NCBI GenBank assembly: GCA_017509375.1
Contig: JAFWPT010000153.1
Span: 1-5,592 of the forward strand
Origin: Bacteroidales bacterium
Lineage (GTDB): Bacteria; Bacteroidota; Bacteroidia; Bacteroidales; UBA932
DNA length: 5,592 nucleotides
Direction of reading: 5' to 3'
The position numbers and the translations under genes were made by a program. Positions 1 through 4,727 of this stretch are shown here, piece after piece. A model generated the notes under the pieces. The model was not told where the DNA came from, did no database searches, and saw only the letters and a program-made list of their open reading frames with translations. Each line of letters begins with the position of its first letter. Within the stretch, counting starts at the first letter, position 1.

Positions 1-145
1 ACGGCTTTGAGGCGGCATTCATCCCGTAGTCAAAGCCAGAGCAGCATTCTCCAAATGTGCATTCCTCCCATTCTCCCTCAAACCCCGGGAATCTCAAATT
101 CGGAACATTAGGGATAGTGTCGGCTGATAGCAGGAACTTTGTGTT
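1..145 (-). CDS. hsdS: Type I restriction specificity subunit (HsdS), N-terminal fragment without a start codon; partial, probably a silent cassette
   Basis: Read on the minus strand, a frame is open from 145 down to the left edge (48 codons), just after an in-frame TAA at 148-146. It contains NVPNLRFPGFEGEWEE followed by GFDYGMNAAS. This is the typical opening of an HsdS subunit: the (V)P.LRFP.F.GEWE lead-in, then the start of the first target recognition domain. HsdS gives type I restriction-modification complexes (HsdR2M2S) their DNA specificity. No ATG or GTG lies between the upstream stop and the conserved lead-in; the only TTG falls inside the lead-in at the L of NLRF. The fragment therefore probably cannot be translated as it stands and looks like a storage copy to be joined to an expressed hsdS start by recombination. 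The 5' end lies 16 nt from the divergent recombinase gene, which fits this. The rest of the gene is outside the window, so a decayed pseudogene is also possible. Confidence 0.78.
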
Positions 146-161
146 TTAAACCAATTATATC

Positions 162-1088
162 ATGGAACAAAACACAACATTCAGCGCAGTCGCCGCGCTT
201 TGGAAGGCGGACAAGAAACAGTATGTCAAGAAATCAACCTACGCAGCTTACTGCCTGCTCATTCAGAGTCATCTGCTGCCGGAACTGGGAGAGAGGGAGG
301 ACATCCAGGAAGAGGACGTACAGGATCTGGTGAACAGCAAACTGGCCTCTGGCCTCAGTCAGAAGACCGTCCGGGACATTCTCGTGGTTCTCAAGATGAT
401 TCTCCGATATGGCGCCAAACACCGCCTCCTGCCTGCTCACCAGATTGATGTCATCTTCCCAACGGAGCGTGAGAAAAATGACGTTGAAGTACTTACCTTG
501 ACCAACCAGCGCCTGTTGATGACCTATATTAAGGAGCATTTCACTTTCCCAAATCTGGGTATATTCATCTGCCTCAACGCCGGCCTTCGCATAGGCGAAG
601 TCTGCGCCCTTCAGTGGGATGATATCGACGTGGCATCAGGAGTAATCCGCGTCAACAAAACCATCCAACGCATCTACCTGGTGGACGGGGAAGAGAAGTA
701 CACAGAGCTTATCGTGGACAAACCCAAGACCAAGAACTCAATCCGGGAGGTCCCCATGACACGCGACCTGCTGGCTCTGGTCCGTCCGTTGAAGAAGATT
801 GTCAGAGGAGATTTCTATGTGCTCACCAATGCCGCCACCCCCACGGAGCCCCGTACCTATCGCTGCTACTTCAATAAGCTCCAGCAGCAGCTGGGCCTTC
901 CCAAAATGCGCTTCCACGGACTCCGGCATAGCTTTGCAACCCGCTGTATAGAGAGCAAATGCGATTACAAAACAGTCAGCGTCCTCCTCGGCCATTCCAA
1001 TATCAGCACCACACTCAACCTTTACGTACACCCAAACCTGGACCAAAAACGCAAATGCATTGACACCATGGGCAAGATGCTCAAGTAG
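162..1088 (+). CDS. Tyrosine recombinase / site-specific integrase, likely hsdS invertase
   Basis: This 308-residue protein belongs to the phage-integrase (tyrosine recombinase) family, which cuts and rejoins DNA through a 3'-phosphotyrosine intermediate. An N-terminal SAM-like core-binding domain spans about residues 5-90 (KKSTYAAY, LSQKTVRDIL). The catalytic domain follows. Visible active-site residues are R143 in GLRIGE, probable K189 in KPKTKNS, H252 and R255 in HGLRHSFATR, H278 in LGHSN and nucleophile Y288 in LNLYVHP, so the set is complete. Length is typical of XerC/D-like and invertase-type members. The ATG at 162 starts immediately before the core-binding fold. No Shine-Dalgarno is seen, and the only promoter-like string is an imperfect GAACTTTG at 134-141. 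The gene is divergent from a start-less hsdS fragment, which suggests a role in shuffling type I restriction specificity rather than prophage integration; no phage genes are visible. The assignment to inversion is inferred from context. Confidence 0.94.
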   Translation: MEQNTTFSAVAALWKADKKQYVKKSTYAAYCLLIQSHLLPELGEREDIQEEDVQDLVNSKLASGLSQKTVRDILVVLKMILRYGAKHRLLPAHQIDVIFPTEREKNDVEVLTLTNQRLLMTYIKEHFTFPNLGIFICLNAGLRIGEVCALQWDDIDVASGVIRVNKTIQRIYLVDGEEKYTELIVDKPKTKNSIREVPMTRDLLALVRPLKKIVRGDFYVLTNAATPTEPRTYRCYFNKLQQQLGLPKMRFHGLRHSFATRCIESKCDYKTVSVLLGHSNISTTLNLYVHPNLDQKRKCIDTMGKMLK

Positions 1089-1091
1089 TTG

Positions 1092-1126
1092 CTTGAAACA
1101 GAATACATAAAAAAACATTAAATTTG
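1092..1126 (+). promoter_or_regulatory. Predicted Bacteroidota promoter for the GIY-YIG/EVE-like gene
   Basis: A perfect TAnnTTTG -7 element (TAAATTTG) lies at 1119-1126, with a possible -33 CTTG at 1092-1095; the 23-nt spacing is slightly longer than usual. The -7 element overlaps a TTG that could extend the downstream reading frame to 1124. That extended start would lie inside the promoter, so the ATG at 1157 is preferred. The TTTG also forms half of the 8-bp palindrome TTTGCAAA at 1123-1130. Confidence 0.6.
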
Positions 1127-1156
1127 CAAACCACGAAAAAATACTACACCATAAAT

Positions 1157-1972
1157 ATGGCTAAAGACCCCGGATACGTTTACATCCTCACTAACCCCAG
1201 TTTCAAGGAAGACTGGGTAAAGATCGGCAAGAGTTCCCGTCCTGTGGACATTAGATCAAAGGAACTGGATAATACCGCCGTCCCCCTTCCATTTGAAATA
1301 TATGCAACGCTGAAGACCGTCAAGTATAACGAGGCGGAAAAGTTGATACACCGATACATTGAGCGGTTCACTAATCTCCGCATTCGTGACAACCGTGAAT
1401 TCTTCAATGTCGCGCCAGAAGTAGCCCTGGATATTTTCAAGGATGTCGCTTGCATGCTGGATGACGCCGAGATAGAAGAAGTCCACAAGAAGGCCATCAT
1501 GGGAGATGCTCCGACAGGTAAGGGGAATCATACCACTCCGGCCCGCAGCGAAAAAAAGGTCTGGATGATTCCCGCTAACATCAAGTATTTCGATCTTGCC
1601 GGATGTTATGAAAAATATGGCATCGTCTATTGGGCGCAGTATTATAATTTTCAGAAGGGAGATACTGGATATATCTACTGCTCAAGTCCTGACAGCGCAG
1701 TGCGCTACAAGTTTGTTATAGAGGAGCATGATATGAAGTACAATCCTGAGATGGATGTCGAGATAGAGTTTTATGCTGATCCAAATGATTTTGAACAGGC
1801 CAAAGAACATGATCGTTTCTCTAAACTGCGGATTACCAAGGAATCAACATCCAACCGTATGGGCCTTGCCAATCTAATGGAACGTGGAATGAAAATGGCC
1901 CCTCGCGGAGCACTCAATCTTTCTCACAAGGACTTCTCGGATTTGCTAGTCTATATCGAAGAGAACTTTTAA
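1157..1972 (+). CDS. GIY-YIG (T5orf172-type) nuclease fused to an EVE/PUA-like domain; possible modification-dependent nuclease
   Basis: This 271-residue protein has two domains. Residues 5-95 match the T5orf172/MUG113 branch of GIY-YIG nucleases: GYVYIL (6-11) for the GIY strand, VKIGKS (21-26) for the YIG strand, R33, E61 and H65 in EAEKLIH, and a probable metal-binding E81 in NREFF. A linker of about 40 residues follows. Residues 135-271 begin with VWMIPAN and continue with YEKYGIVYWAQ, KGDTGYIY and RYKFVIEE. That is the pattern of EVE-like PUA-superfamily domains, which bind modified bases and are often fused to restriction nucleases. The combination suggests cleavage of modified DNA, but the second domain is recognised by pattern only, and regulation or repair roles remain possible. 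The ATG at 1157 is chosen over the TTG at 1124 because the latter overlaps a strong promoter element. Transcription appears independent of the recombinase upstream. The gene is A+T-richer than the carbonic anhydrase gene that follows. Confidence 0.82.
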   Translation: MAKDPGYVYILTNPSFKEDWVKIGKSSRPVDIRSKELDNTAVPLPFEIYATLKTVKYNEAEKLIHRYIERFTNLRIRDNREFFNVAPEVALDIFKDVACMLDDAEIEEVHKKAIMGDAPTGKGNHTTPARSEKKVWMIPANIKYFDLAGCYEKYGIVYWAQYYNFQKGDTGYIYCSSPDSAVRYKFVIEEHDMKYNPEMDVEIEFYADPNDFEQAKEHDRFSKLRITKESTSNRMGLANLMERGMKMAPRGALNLSHKDFSDLLVYIEENF

Positions 1973-2027
1973 TATCGGCTCAAAAGAATACCACGATAAT
2001 CGTCAAATCTCCCACCAACCCCTCCCC

Positions 2028-2564
2028 ATGATCGATCAGATTTTAGATTTCAATCGCAATTTCGTGGCGTCTAAGGCTTACGAGCCGTTTGTTACAGATA
2101 AGTTTCCGGCTAAGCGGCTGGCGGTGTTGACGTGTATGGATACCAGGCTTACGGAGCTGCTGCCGCTGGCGCTGGGCCTGAAGAACGGCGATGCCAAGAT
2201 TATCAAGAATGCCGGCGGGCTCATCCTGAGCCAGACGGATTCGGCCGTGCGGTCGCTGCTGGTGGGCATCTACGAGCTGGGGGTAAATGAAGTGATGGTG
2301 GTGCATCATTCGACCTGCGGTGCGTGCCATATGAGTTACGCGGATTTCAAGCCGCATATGCTGCAGCACGGTATTTCGGAGGCGGTGCTGTCCGAGTGGG
2401 AAGGGAAGGGGATAGCGCAGTGGCTCGAGGGTTTCCACGATACGGAAGCGTCGGTGCGCCGGACCGTTGCCGCCATCGTCGATCATCCCCTGATTCCGAA
2501 GGATGTGGTGGTGCGCGGTTTCATCATCGATTCGGTGACAGGCGCGTTGACTGAAGTTAAATGA
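2028..2564 (+). CDS. Beta-class carbonic anhydrase
   Basis: This 178-residue cytoplasmic enzyme should interconvert CO2 and bicarbonate at a zinc site. The zinc ligands are visible: C36 with D38 and R40 in the CMDTR motif (CxDxR), then H94 and C97 in HHSTC (HxxC). NAGG at 61-64 is the conserved loop between them. The short length and single compact domain resemble the small YtiB/YbcF-like beta carbonic anhydrases rather than the roughly 220-residue plant/CynT type. The ATG at 2028 follows a C-rich leader without Shine-Dalgarno, and no TAnnTTTG element is seen in the 55-nt gap upstream, so its promoter is unclear. It may partly depend on read-through from the gene before. A small deoxyribosyltransferase-like gene starts 15 nt after its stop, implying co-transcription. 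By eye its codons favour G/C endings more than the flanking defence-type genes do. Confidence 0.9.
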   Translation: MIDQILDFNRNFVASKAYEPFVTDKFPAKRLAVLTCMDTRLTELLPLALGLKNGDAKIIKNAGGLILSQTDSAVRSLLVGIYELGVNEVMVVHHSTCGACHMSYADFKPHMLQHGISEAVLSEWEGKGIAQWLEGFHDTEASVRRTVAAIVDHPLIPKDVVVRGFIIDSVTGALTEVK

Positions 2565-2579
2565 TTAAAATCTCTGACT

Positions 2580-2894
2580 ATGATTGGCCGTTACCCCGTC
2601 ATCACCCTTTGCGGCAGCACCCGCTTCAAGGAGCAGTTTATTGAGGCGCAGAAGCGCCTGACCCTCGCGGGCAATATCGTTATCAGCGTCGGACTTTTCG
2701 GCCACAACGGCGACAATGAAGTCTGGACCGAGGGCACGAAGGAGATGCTGGACGATATGCACAAGCGCAAAATCGATTTGGCCGACGGCATCTACGTGAT
2801 CAACGTGGGCGGCTATATCGGCCAGAGCACTCGCAGCGAAATCGACTACGCCCGCCGCACCGGCAAAACCATCGAATATCTGGAGGAAGTGTAA
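2580..2894 (+). CDS. Nucleoside 2-deoxyribosyltransferase-like small protein
   Basis: This 104-residue protein has the Rossmann-like pattern of the nucleoside 2-deoxyribosyltransferase superfamily (or the related DUF4406 group). An N-terminal strand leads into CGSTRF (11-16), followed by ADGIYVIN (68-75) and GGYIGQSTRSEIDYA (77-91). E87 aligns by position with the nucleophilic Glu of characterised deoxyribosyltransferases, and D69 with a conserved substrate-side Asp. Enzymes of this fold cleave or exchange N-glycosidic bonds of deoxynucleosides or nucleotides. The true substrate here is unknown, and at 104 residues the protein is at the short end for the fold. The gene follows the carbonic anhydrase by 15 nt and lacks its own visible promoter, so the two probably form an operon, although no metabolic link is obvious. 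A hydrolase acting on nucleotides or on modified nucleosides is an alternative. Confidence 0.72.
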   Translation: MIGRYPVITLCGSTRFKEQFIEAQKRLTLAGNIVISVGLFGHNGDNEVWTEGTKEMLDDMHKRKIDLADGIYVINVGGYIGQSTRSEIDYARRTGKTIEYLEEV

Positions 2895-2913
2895 CCTGTT
2901 TCTTCTTTGGTCT

Positions 2914-2945
2914 CTTGCATATACTATAATTTTGGTTTATATTTG
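2914..2945 (+). promoter_or_regulatory. Predicted Bacteroidota promoter of the abiE operon
   Basis: A perfect TAnnTTTG -7 element (TATATTTG) lies at 2938-2945 and a CTTG -33 candidate at 2914-2917, separated by 20 nt, close to the Bacteroidota optimum. Transcription should begin about 5-8 nt past the element, near 2950-2953. The abiEi start codon would then follow a leader of only about 10 nt. Confidence 0.7.
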
Positions 2946-2961
2946 CGGTAAATATTACCGC
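2945..2961. promoter_or_regulatory. Palindrome GCGGTAA-ATA-TTACCGC, candidate AbiEi operator
   Basis: Two perfect 7-bp inverted arms (2945-2951 and 2955-2961) flank a 3-nt centre, directly abutting the promoter -7 element and ending 1 nt before the abiEi ATG. The expected transcription start falls near the centre, so the RNA would contain little more than the right arm and could not form the hairpin. That favours a protein-binding DNA site over an RNA structure. AbiEi antitoxins of other bacteria repress their own operon by binding inverted repeats at the promoter; that AbiEi binds this one is inferred. Confidence 0.5.
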
Positions 2962-2962
2962 G

Positions 2963-3721
2963 ATGGCCACAAAAATTAAGAATATATTTGACATAACGCC
3001 CTGGGATTCCGTGCTGTTTTCATCCTGGTTGGCGGCGCAGGGAATAGACCGAAAGGGGCAGTCGCTTTACGTGCAAAGCGGTTGGCTGGAGAGAATCGCT
3101 CAAGGTGTTTATAAAAAAGCCGGTAGCCACCCCACGCTCTATGGCGCCGTGGCATCGTACAACAATCAGCTGGGCAAGTCCTGCCACGTAGGGGCATCTT
3201 CCGCGCTTGATCTCCGTGGTTATTCCCATTTTGTGTCTATGGGTAAACCATCAGCCTATCTCTTTACCGACAAGGAATCCCGCCTGCCAGGCTGGTTTGG
3301 ATCAGTGGAGTGGGATATGTCGGTAAGGTATTTCACTACGTCCATCTTCGGTGGAAACTTGGGGTTGGAAGTTTACGACTACAACGGAGTGCAGTTGCTC
3401 ATCTCAAGCCCGGAACGTGCATTTATGGAGTGCCTCCATCTCTCTCCGGAGCAATTTACTCTCCTGGATAGCTACTACGTTATGGAAATGATGACGACGC
3501 TTCGTCCAGCCCTTGTCCAGCAACTTCTGGAAAAATGCACCTCCATCAAGGTCAAGCGACTCTTCCTGTATATGGCCGAAAAAGCCGGCCACAGCTGGTT
3601 TCGCGCCATTGACCTCTCCAATGTGAATCTCGGTAAAGGCATCCGGAACATATCCGCCACCGGCCGCTTCGACAAAAGGTATCAGATAATAATCCCAGCA
3701 GAACTTGCCGACTATGAATAG
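2963..3721 (+). CDS. abiEi: AbiEi-family antitoxin and transcriptional regulator (type IV toxin-antitoxin)
   Basis: This 252-residue protein matches the AbiEi_3 type of AbiE antitoxins. The N-terminal winged-helix domain (about 10-60) contains SSWLAAQGI, SGWLERIAQGVY and a GVYKKAGS turn. It is followed by the conserved HVGASSALDLRGYSHF stretch (about 75-90). The C-terminal antitoxin domain includes SSPERAFMECL (about 149-159) and VKRLFLYMAEKAGHSWF (about 197-213). In this family the N-terminal domain binds inverted repeats in the operon promoter, and the C-terminal domain is needed to neutralise the AbiEii toxin without forming a stable complex. The ATG at 2963 lies just behind a strong promoter and a palindrome that may be its own operator. 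The toxin gene overlaps its last 8 nt, so the pair is probably translationally coupled. AbiE systems can block phage growth by abortive infection and can stabilise DNA regions. Confidence 0.92.
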   Translation: MATKIKNIFDITPWDSVLFSSWLAAQGIDRKGQSLYVQSGWLERIAQGVYKKAGSHPTLYGAVASYNNQLGKSCHVGASSALDLRGYSHFVSMGKPSAYLFTDKESRLPGWFGSVEWDMSVRYFTTSIFGGNLGLEVYDYNGVQLLISSPERAFMECLHLSPEQFTLLDSYYVMEMMTTLRPALVQQLLEKCTSIKVKRLFLYMAEKAGHSWFRAIDLSNVNLGKGIRNISATGRFDKRYQIIIPAELADYE

Positions 3722-4619
3722 AGATTACGCAGAGAAGGTGGAAGTCCTACTCAGGCTCCTCCCCATAGTTATGCAAGAAAAGGTTTTTGCCGTCCACGGC
3801 GGTTCGGCCATTAACCTTTTTGTCAGGGACTTACCTCGTTACTCTGTTGACATTGACCTTACGTACATTCCCCTTGAGGACAGGGAGAAAAGCCTTGAGC
3901 ACATCAATGCTCACCTGATGAACATTGCCGGCAAAGCCAGACGCATCTTTCCCGGTATGCACATAGTACCAAAACTGAACAACAGTAAACTACTTTGCGA
4001 ATACCAGGGGAAACAAATCAAGGTCGAAGTAAACCAAACCAAACGAGGTATCATCGGCGGTCCAGTCCAGGTCGTACCTCTCTGCAAGAAAGCCCAGGAA
4101 GAGTTCGGACTGCACTGCGAGGCCGGTATTGTGCCCATGACACTCCTTTACGGCGGCAAAATTGCCGCTGCTCTTTCCCGTCAGCACCCAAGAGACCTCT
4201 TTGATGTCAAGTACATGGAATACCCCTTCGCTGACACTCGCCAAGGCCTCCTGTTTTGCCTTCTCGGCAGTGACCGTCCCCTCCACGAATCCTTCGCCCC
4301 AAACCTCATCGACCAGCACGACGCTCTCGTGGGGCAGTTCGATGGAATGACCGACATCCCCTTTACCTACGAAGAATTCGAGCAGACGCGCGCCATGCTC
4401 ATCCGGGATGTTTGCGCCCTTATGACTTCCGCCGACAAATCATTCCTTATCAGCTTCGAACAGGGAGTGCCTGACTGGGACAGTTTCGACTTTAGCTACT
4501 TCAAGGATTATCCCTCCGTCCAATGGAAACTGATGAATCTGCAGAAACTGAAGTATCAGAACCAAGTCAAACTCACTTCCGAAGCAGCTAAACTTGCCGA
4601 CATCTTCTCTCGGCTCTGA
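3714..4619 (+). CDS. abiEii: AbiEii/AbiGii-family nucleotidyltransferase toxin (type IV toxin-antitoxin)
   Basis: This 301-residue protein is a DNA polymerase beta-type nucleotidyltransferase of the AbiEii family. Motif I is clear: HGGSAINLF (28-36) followed by SVDIDL, giving G30-S31 and the metal-binding pair D46 and D48. Downstream are KVEVN (103-107) with a possible third acidic residue E105, K149 in LYGGKIAAAL, and R160-D161 with D164 in HPRDLFDVKYM, the RDL(F/Y)D signature of the family. Characterised relatives act on nucleotides or tRNA and stop growth when not restrained. The ATG at 3714 gives an 8-nt overlap with abiEi; a TTG nine bases upstream would add three residues but is less likely. 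All visible active-site residues are intact, so the toxin is expected to be functional. No convincing terminator is seen in the 108-nt gap after its stop. Confidence 0.92.
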   Translation: MNRDYAEKVEVLLRLLPIVMQEKVFAVHGGSAINLFVRDLPRYSVDIDLTYIPLEDREKSLEHINAHLMNIAGKARRIFPGMHIVPKLNNSKLLCEYQGKQIKVEVNQTKRGIIGGPVQVVPLCKKAQEEFGLHCEAGIVPMTLLYGGKIAAALSRQHPRDLFDVKYMEYPFADTRQGLLFCLLGSDRPLHESFAPNLIDQHDALVGQFDGMTDIPFTYEEFEQTRAMLIRDVCALMTSADKSFLISFEQGVPDWDSFDFSYFKDYPSVQWKLMNLQKLKYQNQVKLTSEAAKLADIFSRL

Positions 4620-4715
4620 CGCTCAAAAAAAACATCCTTTAACCACAAGAGTACACTGCGGAAGTGAATCTCCGCGGCTTCATTTCGTCCCGTATCAGAA
4701 TCCCCAAAAAATTAG

Positions 4716-4723
4716 TATTTTTG
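4716..4723 (+). promoter_or_regulatory. Predicted -7 promoter element of the fic gene (likely leaderless mRNA)
   Basis: TATTTTTG is a perfect TAnnTTTG match; no clear -33 TTG lies at the right distance. Only four bases (CATT) separate it from the ATG at 4728, so the transcription start should coincide with or closely precede the start codon. Confidence 0.6.
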
Positions 4724-4727
4724 CATT

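Noticed and set aside
3..37. 8-bp inverted repeat GGCTTTGA / TCAAAGCC with a 19-nt loop, possible terminator or recombination site
   Set aside because: Both arms lie inside the minus-strand hsdS reading frame (codons for GFD and SKP), there is no T-run, and the long loop makes it likely to be chance.
1..111. Plus-strand open frame from the left edge to a TAG at 109-111, possible gene end
   Set aside because: Its translation is low-complexity Ser/Pro/Gln text with no known pattern, while the opposite strand encodes a recognisable HsdS N-terminus.
134..141. GAACTTTG as a -7 promoter element for the recombinase
   Set aside because: The first base of TAnnTTTG is wrong and no -33 TTG is found at a suitable distance; kept only as a remark in the gene entry.
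162..1088. Reading the recombinase as a prophage or conjugative-element integrase with an att site
   Set aside because: No tRNA, att-like direct repeat, excisionase or phage/transfer gene is visible, and the hsdS fragment beside it explains it better.
2043..2486. 147-codon minus-strand open frame opposite the carbonic anhydrase
   Set aside because: It is antisense to a gene with intact zinc-site motifs and has a His/Arg/Gln-rich composition typical of an artefact of G+C-rich codons.
4658..4675. GCGGA / TCCGC hairpin after abiEii, possible terminator
   Set aside because: The stem has only 5 bp with an 8-nt loop and is followed by CGGCTTCATTTC rather than a U-tract, so it is too weak to call.
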